Shown: in pieces, positions 11,310 through 24,185 of the stretch | Numbering within the stretch: the stretch's first letter is position 1 | Layout: each line of letters begins with the position of its first letter | Origin: Pseudorasbora parva | Lineage: Eukaryota; Chordata; Actinopteri; Cypriniformes; Gobionidae | Direction: 5' to 3' | DNA length: 64,000 nt | NCBI RefSeq assembly: GCF_024679245.1 | Contig: NC_090180.1 | Coordinates: forward strand, 12,685,507 to 12,749,506 | The notes under the pieces: model-generated | The model's input: the letters and a program-made list of their open reading frames with translations, nothing else | What the model was told of the DNA's origin: nothing | Database searches by the model: none | Position numbers and translations under genes: made by a program

Positions 11310-12100
11310 CTATAAGTAAACATCACACAATGTTCCTTTATTCTTAATTTTTGCTTATTCCTGGTTGTTAAAGTTTGTGTTTGCAAGTAAAAATTGCAGC
11401 TAAACAGCTGACCGGTAACCGGTTATTACAAAGTTCAACATAATAGATGGTTTAAATCAATCTGAAATGAATCAAATTGTCCACCAATGAAAAAAAAAAA
11501 AAACTGCTTTTTTAACTTTTACCTCAGTGTCACATTTATCATCAGAAATTAATATAAGAGACAATGATTTCTGCTGCTTTGCTAATATGTCAAGAATAAA
11601 AAGCTACAGGTATTTTGTCTCATGTACATTATTTTTTGACAAAACAATACAAAACACAGCTGAATGGTCAATATATTTTCTTGATAAAACATGAAGGTCT
11701 AGCAAAATGTTACATTTGGATTCTACATTTTGTTTAGTTTGCTTTTATTTGTCCTTAAGAGGAAAAAATTGTATTTCTCTTTTTTGTGTGTAATTGTTCT
11801 GATTTTATTATGATAAGTTGATAAGTTATGTATTTGTATTATGATAAGTTATGTGCTGTGGTTTTATGTACACATCTACGGTGGAAACAAATTACCTCTT
11901 GAGGACAAATAAAAGCAAACAAAACCTTTCTAGTGAAAGTATGAATGAAAATGATGGCATTTGAGAAGAGAGAAGTGCAAAGCGAATAAGGGCAACAGAA
12001 CAGTGGAGGGTAATAATTCAGAGACCACACAGTCTGAAAAAAATCCCACACAGTGATTGACAGTCACCTGCGGCCATACAGATACACAGTGAGTGTTTAC
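11310..12100. other. col11a1 intron 6
   Basis: 791 bp. I looked for a Lys-rich '6B'-like exon on the minus strand and saw none. Confidence 0.55.
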
Positions 12101-12199
12101 CTTGGTTTCAGTATGGACGTTGTCAGTGGGATTTTCAGTGGCAGTCACTTCCTCTGTGTAGTCATAGAACCCATTATAATCTGTGTATTCAGGATTGTA
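12101..12199 (-). CDS. col11a1: col11a1 exon 6 (6A-like): acidic variable-region exon
   Basis: Encodes residues 262-294 (33 codons, phase 0). The peptide starts YNPEYTDYNGFYDYTEE and is rich in Tyr, Asp and Glu. Position and composition match the acidic exon 6A of mammalian COL11A1, which is alternatively spliced and starts YAPED. The acceptor ends in CTCTCAG and the donor is GTAAAC. The many Tyr residues next to acidic residues suggest tyrosine sulfation, as in collagen V/XI variable regions (inference). Confidence 0.88.
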
Positions 12200-12298
12200 C
12201 TGAGAGAGAAATGGATGCATGTTAGAAAGAAAGATTCAAGTCCCTATATACAGTATAGAGGCCTCAAAACGTATATTTGAACACCTGATGTCCAAAAA

Positions 12299-12402
<104 letters not shown>

Positions 12403-13204
12403 GGACAATACAAAATCTATTGTTTTGTCCTTTTTAAACCTTTAAAACTTTTTGTATGAATATTTTGCTTGAAAAATGTTTGCACTGTATTTCATTAAAA
12501 AATGTTTTAAATATTTTTATATGTTGCAAGATGATGCAATGTTGTTCATGCATCATACAACATACAAGTGTTCAAATACTTTTTGTGGTCACTGTATACT
12601 AAAGGGAAGATGCATTATATGGATCAATGGCATATTACACATAATACAAACTGATAAAAACTTAAATCATGCAAAATGTGCTTGTGTATGCCATTTACAT
12701 GATGGGTGATCATCATTAAACTACATAAATCTTTTTTGTAATTTCGTTGATCTTCCCATCTGTATAAAACATCAAATCAATCATATAACATTTTTGATTT
12801 AATGTCTTATGTGACCCCCCCCCCCCCAAAAAAAAGCATTTTAAGGTACAAAAACCACAGACTAAATCGTTGATTACATGAAACATGAGCAGAATGAATC
12901 TGCATAAACCCATTTGTATATTCAGTATCCAATCGAATTCAATTGAACAGTTTACATACAAATCATGTTTCATGAATAAAGCAAAATTATTCAATACTGA
13001 TTTAATGCCATCTATGTTTGAGATTAAACCTGTAATATTTGTGTGACAGATAACAAGCATTAAATATATGGTAAGCAACAATTAACAGTACAAAATAGAA
13101 AAAAAAGAGACAAAGCAGTGCAAAGTATACTTGTGAAACTACAAAAATCTCTTTAAAACGTAAAAATGCACAAATTATTTGGGTAAGTGGCAGTGAAAAG
13201 ATGT

Positions 13205-13717
13205 GGTGTGTTTACACTTGGTATTTTTGGTGTGATTTTGCTGTTAGTGCGGTTCAATAAGTGTGAATGCTGAACAATGATTTCGCTGAAAGGACATAAC
13301 ACTCAAGCAAACCTGTTTTTTCTCATCATGTGAGCTATAATGCCCATTACAGTTGGGTACAGGCGTCAGAAACACTGACGGATCAGCAGATCTTTGTTTG
13401 TGTGGAACGGAGGAATTCCTGTCACTGTTTTGACTCCTTTATACATCTTATAAACTTTTCACGAGTTCTCAACTGGTCTATGTACTATTATATGTACACA
13501 CATACAACGAGTGCATTTAGCCCAGCACGCAACACAGTTTGGATATTCAGTAAGTTCTGTCGCAAAACATAACGTCATAAAGCCTTTTTTTTTGTGTGTA
13601 TCTTTAGGTTTGGTCTTAAAGATAACAGTGTGGATGCTGAGCAAACCAGGACTAAATGTATATTTTATTTTGAAGGAAAAGAACCTAGAGAACCGAACTA
13701 CAAGTGTGAAAACACCC
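13205..13717. mobile_element. Decayed Harbinger-like element
   Basis: The right end has GAACCGAACTACAAGTGTGAA followed by ACACCC and TTA, as in the copy at 17822-18884. The left end has GTGTGTTTACACTTGG. The interior keeps recognisable pieces such as CACGAGTTCTCA and CCAGCACGC, but is much diverged and shorter. Confidence 0.55.
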
Positions 13718-13900
13718 TTAAAGACCATGATAGCTGATTTGAACCACCAGCCATATCAGTCCACTACAGCAAACTGTAGTTACATTTTTAATATTCAATG
13801 AAGGGAATTTTTAATAATTGCCAAAAAAAAAACAAATACGACAAGCAATATAGTTCATCATTAGGCAGTTTAAGGTTGCTGAGGAACATAGACATTTGGC

Positions 13901-14012
13901 TAGCCTAGAAATCTAGACGCACCCTATCGGCAGCAAATCTAATCTGCCCGCGAGTGTCGTCTAGCAACTCTCAATACACGTCTGAGCTGTAAACGCCAAA
14001 CTCTGGACTAAC
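13901..14012 (+). mobile_element. 5' end fragment of the helicase-carrying TIR element
   Basis: Starts TAGCCTAGAAATCTAGACGC and is nearly identical to the first ~100 bases of the element at 45496-46022, then breaks off. No second terminus is found. Confidence 0.7.
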
Positions 14013-15720
14013 CCTTAAATGTTAAAAACCAGAGCAGGTCTTTTACATTTCATTGTTGTGTAAAGTTAAACAATGCACATGGTATATTCACAGTGCGTAT
14101 GTCACACATGGTATGTTGCAATTTATAATAAATTGATTGGATAATTTTGCTTCACATAAAATGTCCTTATTAAATGCAACACTCCCAAGCCACTTCCACA
14201 CAAAACTTTTTGAAAGTTGTTAATGTACTTAAATGGCAGTAATTTTAGCAATTCAACAAAGAGCTATTGTTTCCTTCCAAATAATTAAATGTCATTTATA
14301 AGCAAGCAATTATAAACACACATTTCCAATTTTGAGCTTGTTTTCCTCTATGATTGTAATAAGGTGCACAAGCATAAGGTGAGGTACTGCATATTAAATT
14401 AACAGGCATTCTGTGATGTGCCTTTGTCCATCAGAGAGCGATGATTTAAGTCCCACTGCATCAGCTGAGCTAATAAAAATAACAGCAGAAAAAAAGAACT
14501 GAGGCCTTGTGGACTGGCTGCGTTCCACTGGCTGCAGAAAAGAAGCAAAAAGGAAGAAATATCCAGCTGCGAGTCAGTTTACGGCATTAAAGGTTCTTGC
14601 CAGGCTTGGAGCCTGCCATGGCTGTAGCCAGCGAGCTGGATGAAAGGCATAAATATTGTCTTGGGCCATTAAAAACGCGTCCCCATTTCCCACACGTGTC
14701 TTAAAGCATTTGGTACGGCGCAGGGGAGCTTCTTGCAGGGGAAAGAACAGACCTCTGTCCAAAGTTCTCTGGTCTCCCTAATAGATATAGATATTAGATT
14801 GCTGATGCTGGGATGAGTTGTAGCATTTAGTAAGTTAAATTGGATTATTAAGCTATATTTCATCTGGTTTTTTTTAAAAATATATTTATATAATTTGTTT
14901 TTACCACTGTGTTAATTCATTAATTTGTCCTTTGGTTTGTCTCTGGCGTTCTCATTGATACGTGAAGCTACATTTTCCATCCCCTGTTGTGGCGTAGTTC
15001 TCAATACCCCAAGCAGCAGTTACTGTGATTTATCATCATCTTACAATCAGGAGTTCTTTAACAGCTGAGAGACATAACTTTTCCAGGTATTTCAGGGCTA
15101 GCTGTGGAAGGAGAAACTTGACTTTCCCAACAAGCATGCAGGAGTCATTAAAGAAAAATATATTTCCACGCCACTCAAAAGTGGGCTCAGACTCTGTGGC
15201 AGGGGGAGAAATAGTTTCCACCGTGAGCTCATTGGTTATTCAGTGAAATATTGTTGGAAAACACTGATGCACTGAAAAAGCTAAATATCAAAAACCAGAC
15301 AAACCGCACTGTTTCAATTTAGGATTAGCAGTGTAGTTTAATCCCTCTAGGTCTTATTTGTGATTCACAATAGAGCCCGCAAGTACAGTTTGTACAGACC
15401 TGCAGCTCTAATAAAACAATGTTTTATTTGTAGATGTAAATATGGATATGAGGGAAAAAATGATCAAGGAAAAACTATTTAAAGAGTTTGATCATTGTTT
15501 TTACAATTGAATAGGACAAAATCACAACTAGGAAATTTTGTGTGCACATCCCTACAAAATTCTGATTCATATTTCAGATTTTTGGCAATGTTTTTGAATC
15601 AAGGTCTAAGAAAGCCCCAGAGAGAAACTGTGGGTGTAGACCGAATATAATCCATCAATATATCATCACAAAACCACACAAACACACGCTCGTCTGGGTC
15701 AGATCGAGACGCATACTGAC

Positions 15721-15846
15721 CTCCTCCTCGGGCTCCTGGGCCTGTGGTGTGTCCTGGTGGGGGGTTTCACAGTCAGGGCTGTAGTGTTCACAGTAGTCGT
15801 AGGCTGCACGAGGGTCTGCCACCAAAAGAAGCTGCTGGATGTCCCC
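15721..15846 (-). CDS. col11a1: col11a1 exon 5: end of TSPN region
   Basis: Encodes residues 220-261 (42 codons, phase 0 both sides). [26 protein letters not shown] is the conserved C-terminal segment of the TSPN region with two cysteines, and an acidic linker ending EPEEE follows. Some positions (LL after QQ, DTPQ) look more like col5a1 and others (AQEP) like col11a1. The acceptor ends in ATTCAG and the donor is GTCAGT. The exon is separated from exon 4 by a 17.6-kb intron, and a long GATA-type microsatellite starts 90 bp upstream of its acceptor. Confidence 0.94.
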
Positions 15847-15935
15847 CTGAATGACAGCAGAGACAATTTTCAGAAATATTCTGGATATCTATACATAAAT
15901 ATGATACATGTAATTTTTATTACATACATCATACA

Positions 15936-16574
<639 letters not shown>

Positions 16575-17821
16575 CTTAATCCTCCAAAAAACAGCTGTTT
16601 AGTGTTCTTAGAGAAACCATCTCTTGATATTGTCCTAAATCAAAAAAGCCTGTTATATGTGTGATAACATCAAAAGTGGCTGGAGGGCATTGAGCATTAG
16701 CCTTTGTTCTGTCATGATCTTCTTTTCCAGCAAGCCTCTCAAAAGTCGCTCACAGACAGGAAGAAGGCCAACGCGCTGTTCAGCTGAAAAAACAATAAGA
16801 CCGAAAGAGTTCGGTTCAGCGCTGAGTGAGGACGCGTCGGAAGGGCCACTAATCTGCATCACATTCAAAAAAGTCCTTAGTGCTTCAACATGAGTCACAT
16901 TTCAGAGCGGTCCTGCGCTAATGACTGAGGAATGGCAAGAAAAATAACCAACACCCGTGCTGATGTCAAATATCTGAAGCCTTCTGTTTTTCATGAAAAT
17001 TTCAGAAAAGGAAACAAGATCTCTCCCCTCTCCCACCTCGACACAAAGGCCAAACAGCTCCGTGCACAAGCTGAACCCGAGGAATTCTTCAAGCGAGAAC
17101 TGTCTGACTCTGCTGAGAATGTAAACTACTGCTGTAGAGCCTGCAGAATACCTCAGCTGACCCACACAGACTCGGGCCAGCCATGCCAAAGCTAGACATA
17201 ATGCATCGTAAACAAGTAAGTCAGTCAAAGAAAGGCAGGGGTAAATAAACACAAACATTTCTTTGATTTGATTTGCATGTAACGTCGAGTCAAGCGGGGT
17301 GGCCTGGGGAGGAGAACGCTAACATGCAGACGACATTAAATTACAGGGTCTACATCTGTAGGAGCTTAAGGTGCTGGAAGACATTTTATGGTACCAAAAG
17401 GATGCTTCCTGCAAGCATGACCAATAAATCCTTGTACACGCTGGAGAGCTCTGGCATCCCTCTGTACAACAAACATCTCACAATAAGAGCAGCTAACACA
17501 CATTTAGGAGACAAACACATTTTAAAAATCAATGTTATGATTTTTAAATGTTTGTAAGAAAACTGTGGCAGAAATCAGATATTGACATGTGTAAATTTGG
17601 TCAGTCCAACTGAGTCGCACTTTCCACAGGTTATTTTTTTTAAATGGAAAATTCTGTCATCGTCCACCCACCCTTATGTCACACTTAATCCATAAGACTT
17701 TTCTCCAGAAGAACAAAATGTCAAAGTGCGCTTTTTGATGCAATGAAACATGATGATCGTAGCTGTCAGATTTGCTTGGTTATTGAAAAGAAGAAGAAGA
17801 AAAAACATAGGTTGCAATTTA

Positions 17822-18884
17822 GGGTGCGTTCACACTTGTCATGTTTGGTTCGATTAAAACGAACCCTGGTGCGGTTGCTCGGTTAGTGCGGTTCATTTGA
17901 ACATATGTGAACGCTGCCACCCGAACTCTGGTGCGCACCAAACAAGCGGACCGAGACCGCTAAAAAGATGGGTCTCGGTCCGCTTCCAAACGAACTCTGG
18001 TGCGGTTCGATTGATATATGAACGCAACACGGACCAAAGACATGTAAACGGACCAAAAACCGGACGTATAATGTCACAAGATGCCACGCATAATGCAGCT
18101 GATTTGACGACGCGGAAAGATCGGTGTACGTTATCCAAAATGAGTAACTTTAACGTTAGAGGGCAAACGTAGAGCAACGAGGAAGAGCCTCATCAATATT
18201 TGGTCAGACGAGCATGTTTCGAAAATGCTAGAAAAAAAAACACAAAAAGCATACCTGGCTCTTCTCATCAAAGTTCCTGTGTTGCCCATTATTAGCAGGT
18301 ACAGACGACAGAACGGCCGTCTCTGCACAACGGAGGAAATCCTGCTGCTGTTTTGAATGTTTTGAACATTTTATGAGCTCTTCATGAGTTCTCAGCGGGT
18401 AAAAATAATGCCACATGTACACGCATAAAATGATCGCGTTTAATCCAGCACATAGCGTTGTTTTGAACATTTCATGAGCTCTTCATGAGTTCTCTGGTAA
18501 AAAATAACGCCATATGTGTTACACGCATAAAATGATCGCGTTTAATCCAGCACACGGCGTTGTTTTGAATGTTGTGAACATTTCATGAGCTCTTCATGAG
18601 TTCTCTGGTAAAAAAAATAATGCCATATGTACACGCATAAAATGCCCGCGCGTGTAATCCGCACACAGCATTGTTTTGAATGTTCGGTAAGCGAGCTTCT
18701 ACGTCATATAAACCGACCAATCAGGTTGTGAGCGTCTCCCTGTGCCTTTGGTTCGGTAACTTTAGGTTCGCTGTTAAAAATGCCCGTGTGAACGCTAAGC
18801 GGACCAGGACTATTATGTTTGTTTTTGTTTTTTGGTCCGGACCAAACTAACCAAACGAACCGAACTACAAGTGTGAACGCACCC
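17822..18884. mobile_element. Harbinger-like non-autonomous element, 1063 bp
   Basis: The ends are GGGTGCGTTCACACTTGT and its reverse complement, an almost perfect TIR. Direct TTA duplications flank it (17819-17821 and 18885-18887), the target typical of PIF/Harbinger. It contains three tandem ~105-bp units (18351-18673). No intact transposase frame. Confidence 0.8.
18351..18673. repeat. Three-copy tandem repeat, ~105-bp unit
   Basis: Units start with TTTTGAA at 18351, 18461 and 18563. Each holds CATGAGCTCTTCATGAGTTC or a close variant, and an ACACGCATAAAATG block. They are internal to the Harbinger-like element. Confidence 0.9.
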
Positions 18885-18887
18885 TTA

Positions 18888-19996
18888 GGGCGTTTTCACA
18901 CCTGAAAGTCCGCACCAAGGTCCGAACCAAAGTTTGTGTTTGGACATTTGGTTCTTTTTGGTTTGCTTTCACATTGCAGTTATGTTAGCGCACCAAAGAA
19001 CTTTACATGACGCACTGGCGTCCTGTCGTCATCATCTATGTGGGCTGCATCTTAACATTGATTGGTTTGTTAGCGGACGTGCGTCTGACGTCAGTGTGTT
19101 GTCAATTCAGCGGGTAACTTTGACAAGAATGAATGAACAGACGCATCGTTGCCAATAATGTTAATATTATGGCATTACTATCTGCAGCACCAACTATACT
19201 CGAGGCAAATCCACCAAATGAACGTCCTCGTTGTGCAAACATTTTATCGGCGCCGACAGGAAAGGAGGAGCTCCTAGAAGATAGGCTTTTTAACCAAACA
19301 ATGTATTTTATTTTATAGCCTAGTTATGTTTAAATATTATAATGTTATTTTTAAATTTCATCTAGGCTATATTGATTATGAAACGTGCACAGATGTGCAA
19401 TATATGTCAAAGACATTGAGTCAGAAATAATTTTGACCACTTCATTAAGATTTGTTTTGTAGAAAGCTTTGTATTTTGAATCTTAATTTTAATAAATGTT
19501 TCATCATTTGCCTGAATTTAATAAATAAGCTTAAATAAATAATATAGCAGACATCCCGTGACGGAGTGATCATTTGTGTTGAACCGGAGCGATCTCATAA
19601 ATAAACCGAAACTCATATAGTCAATCAGAGCACGCTGTTCACGCGAGCTGACATGAGTAGGCTAGGCTACACAAGCGGTTCTGGTTAAAATGCTGCGCGA
19701 TCACTGCTGCTTACATGTGCTGTGAGTTTAATCTGTGTTTTTTCACTAATCCTACACCAGAACTTCCTGTAAATGGTCTGAAAGTCCGAACTATACAGAA
19801 AATGCTTTCACACAAGAAACGAACCGAACCTTTGTTCAGTTTGGTCCGGACCGAGACTACCTCTTGACGTCGGACCAAATTTCGTCTGTTTGGTCCGGAC
19901 CATGGTCCGAGGGAGGTTTCACACCTGTAATTTTGGTTCGTACCAAACTGAAAAGTCCGAAAATCCGGACCAAACAAGGTAGGTGTGAAAGCACCC
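18888..19996. mobile_element. Second Harbinger-like element, sharing a TTA with the first
   Basis: The ends are GGGCGTTTTCACACCTG and, on the other strand, GGGTGCTTTCACACCT. TTA flanks lie at 18885-18887 and 19997-19999; the left TTA is the right duplication of the preceding element. Subterminal copies of TTTGGTCCGGACC occur near 19850 and 19890. No intact coding frame. Confidence 0.7.
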
Positions 19997-20347
19997 TTAA
20001 ACTCAGATGAACAGACTATAATGTCATACACTTATGTAAAGAAAAACTAAGCAATTAAAATGTGTTTTTTCTTCTCCTCTTTACCCACGTCTCATTTACC
20101 ACTAACTATAGTATTTTTTTAGCATGTTTTAAACCATTCAACAGATTTCCACAGATTTTCTCACAGATAGTGTTTCCCACACACTGACTATAGCGTTCCA
20201 GGCAACCCGTAACCCGTGTTTTTCCAACCTTATTCCCGTTAACGTGCATTGGACCGGGAGTTAAACCCGTGACCCCACCCATAAACTCGCACTAGATTGA
20301 TTGATCGATGCACTTCCAGCTACGAGCTCTGATATCACATAAGCCGG

Positions 20348-20514
20348 CTTGTTCGAGATCCATTGGCGCTGCGCATACTGATCTGCATATGACATCAAAG
20401 TACCACGAGAACGATTGTAGAGCAAACTACTCCTCATGCTTTTGAATCTCTCTCGCGGTACTTTGATGTCGTACGCTGATCGGTCTGCGCAGCGCCAATG
20501 GATCTTGAACAAGC
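20348..20514. repeat. Inverted repeat, ~58-bp arms
   Basis: The left arm (20348-20405) carries AGATCCATTGGCGCTGCGCA and ends CATCAAAGTACC. The right arm (20457-20514) is its reverse complement with few mismatches. The spacer is about 50 bp. Origin unknown. Confidence 0.85.
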
Positions 20515-20756
20515 TTAATGGCAGCCTCATATAGATATACGTTACAAATAACGTAAAATGAAAGGTATTGTTTCTCTTGCCTTATGTGCCGTTGTTTTTT
20601 TCTCCTCAGTTTCCATCAAAGAGTAAGCACCTTTGGTAATATAAATGATTGTAAATGATTATAGGACCCCTGTATGGTCCGCCAAGCTTTATTTACATCT
20701 GACGTTAGCAAACTACAATTCCCAGAATGCTTTGCTGCTCTACGAGGCCACTCTAA

Positions 20757-20879
<123 letters not shown>

Positions 20880-21924
20880 ATGTAAACACAAACTTTTCGG
20901 TTAAATGTAATTAATCCCAATTAATCGATCTGACAGCACTTTAACATGTTTAATGCAATAACACTGTAAAAAAAAAAAAAATCTAAACTACAAATGTTGC
21001 CTTAAATTGGCAACTAACGGGAATAAGTTGAAGAAATAAAAATAAATAAAAGTTAAATAGAAACATATAAAAGTAATACAAATGACAAAAGGCCAAAACA
21101 GAATCACTGATATTTAAACTATATTATTTAATGAAGACTGAAAATATTAAATAAAAGCTAATTCACAATATTATGAATATTTACAATTGGAGATAGTACA
21201 ATTACAATAGTACAATTTATACTATAATAGCACTGGTGTCTCCTTTAAAAAAGCGCATATATTTCTCTATACACTGAACAGCAAGTAAGGCTTGGCCAAC
21301 ACATTGATATTCAGTGACCCCATTCAAACATAGTCAGACAAACCATTCACACACCTGATCTAGTACAACATGAATTCAAAAATGTGCTGGCCCATTACTA
21401 AAATCCATCTCTAGTCAAACACATCTCACTTTTCAGCTTATTCCATCCAGTGACTCTTCATCATTGGATGGGAGTTGTTTTTCTAAGCGTCTGGCACATC
21501 TTCTTCCTCGCTACTAAGAACCCAGATAATATACTAGCATGGCTCTGGACTAAACACTGGTGGAAACAGGGAGATATAAATCTACTTTGAATACTTCAGT
21601 ATCCATTGGGATTGCCCTGTCTTACAATCACTGCATTAATTCATAACAGACACATTCTTTTCAAAGAGAAAAACTTCTTGTACAGTACAGTGACCTAATT
21701 TCAGATTCTGGATGCTGAATATTGAAATAGAGGCCAAAACCTTCCAACAACAGATCAGTATCAAAATCCTCACCAGCTACTTGTTCTGGTTTGATTTTCT
21801 TCATGTGTGTCATAATCTTATCATCTCTAAATGCATTAATGATATGCTCTATTGAGTCTGAACAGGCTCGAAATGAATAAAATCTAAACTATATATACTT
21901 TGTATTTATATACCAAGTATAAGA

Positions 21925-21927
<3 letters not shown>

Positions 21928-21997
<70 letters not shown>
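21928..21997. repeat. Poly(A) run followed by (TA)n
   Basis: Twenty-nine A, then about 40 bp of TA. It may mark the tail of an old retroelement, but no body is recognisable. Confidence 0.95.
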
Positions 21998-22000
<3 letters not shown>

Positions 22001-24185
22001 ATAAGTTCACTTTCAAACGGTCACATGAATGGTCAAACACACTTCTTAATCGAAATGGCCAAATGTAAACACAGTCTGTCTTTAAATAAGGCAGGACAAA
22101 ACAAAAAATCTAAAACTAGGACTCAACCAATGCATTCTCAAAACCTTCACCTGCTTCTTGTACCCTTCCTGTAATTAGACAGCAACCTATGGCATTCTTC
22201 TATCCTGCTGCGTTAATAATAATATTCTCAAGTATGCCACAGGCCATGAAGCACTTTTATATAAGACTGTTTAGATCACTTCAACCTAATGACCAGCACT
22301 ATTAAAGTAAATACAACACTCTAGTCTGACCCGGCTGTGTGAAAAATGAACTAGCTTGTACATAAAACTCATCTTGGAGAACTAAACTGAAGTCTGCCAT
22401 GTTCTTTAGCTTTAGTTCTCATAGCTACTGATGTTTGCAGTATAGTATAGCAGCAAAGGTGCAGGAGTTTGGGAATTTGAGGAAAAAGGGAAACATGGAT
22501 CGGCTGATTTCAACATATCTGCAACCATATTCATCATTATGATTCTACAATCGGTCTCCTTAACTATGGTTTAATTCAGGAATTAGCTCCAGAATTAGTG
22601 TTGCAATGTAGGTATAGAAAAAAATGAAAAAATAAATAAAGGGTGACCTTGGGCAGATCCGAATGTGAGCTTGTAGTTGATTGTAATAAAGGTGTGGTGT
22701 TTATCCATGGAAAATGATTGGTGAAATCTGGCATACATTACTAGAGGCTACTTTAGGTATAAAAAAGGTTAAAAAATGTATTTGTAATAAAAGCTATATA
22801 GAAAATATAGGAGGGGTTACTAGGTTTCCAATCTCAAAAACTGTCTATAAAGATAAAGGCTTGCAAGTGATTTTCACTAACAGCATGACAACTTAATGGA
22901 TTAACAATATGAAATGAATTAAACATATGAGATCCATCCATTCTCAGCATCACCTCAACCTGATGAAGTGTTAATGCCATATTCTGCTGTTTGAGGTGAG
23001 GACTATGTGTTTTAAATGTCAGGGGTCAAGCCCAGAGAAGAAAGTTTTGGTTCATTATGTGTGCACTGAGACTGAACCAGACCAAAGGTTACCTCAGTGT
23101 GTATGATTACCACTGTCAGCACTTTCTAATTATAACTTGAGGAGCTCCAGGTATTCCTTCCAGTCACTATGACCTGCCACGTGACCTCTCTGTCACAGTA
23201 GACAACAGACTATAGGGGAATGAACACTGAAGTCAAATGCAAATTGACAATGCAAAATAGATAATTTTAAGATCATTCACTGAAAAAAAGAAAAATTGAC
23301 TTAACAGAACATCCAGCATTATACTAACCTATTTCCTATTCAACTAATAGGTGAGTTTGGGAGAACAAGTAGGAGCGTTTTTGCAAGTTATGTCCAAGCC
23401 AAAAACAAAACAAAAAAACTATGTAATTTCAGATCAAACTAGAACATAATACATTTGTTAAGGTGCTTTACCAACCCTAACCAGCTTTAAGTCAAAAACT
23501 GAGATCCACTAGTATCACAAAGTACAGTCCACAATATTTCCACGGCTAGCAGTCAGTAGTTATCCCTCCTGACACTTTAACCTAGATATTCAGGATTGGA
23601 AAGACTCAGAGGAAAATACAGACTGAAATGATATCATGGAAAATGCAGATTGTTTGAAAAGAGCACAAACAGCAACTGACTGTCAAAAGCAGAAAACGTA
23701 AAGGATCTAATGCCCACCAGATCTTATTTCACATTTTCATGAAATGCAGTCGGTCCCTGTGGTGAGATCTGGGGAACAGCTTCATTTCATACAAAGGCAG
23801 ACAGATTCCATGCACACTTTGAATAACACTTTTGTAATAAGGCAAAAAAACAAACGATTGTTTAAGCTTTGATACACCCCAGCCCGACTCACTTGCCCCA
23901 TTCTGGAGCAATCCTCCAAACAGCAGCCGCTGCAAGGCCTTGAAGCAGGCCTAAAATGTTACCTTATCACTCTACTGGGAGCTGTTAAACAGTAAAATAT
24001 GTTTCCCAGCAGTGCGCAGGTCACAGGCAGAGGCCAGTCAGGAAAGTAAAGGATACACAGTAAGATTTCTAAAATAGAGAGTAGCCAACGTGTGCGATAG
24101 AGATGCACGGATCTCTGGATCTGCTGTTAAAATACACACCTGGCCCGTACCCAATCATCACATTACAATTATTTAAATTTCAGTG

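Noticed and set aside
11310..12100. Candidate Lys-rich 6B exon
   Set aside because: A-rich stretches here give no phase-0 open segment with acceptor and donor on the minus strand.
16653..17258. Several open frames on both strands downstream of the GATA array
   Set aside because: No recognisable domains, overlapping on both strands, no splice-site logic with col11a1.
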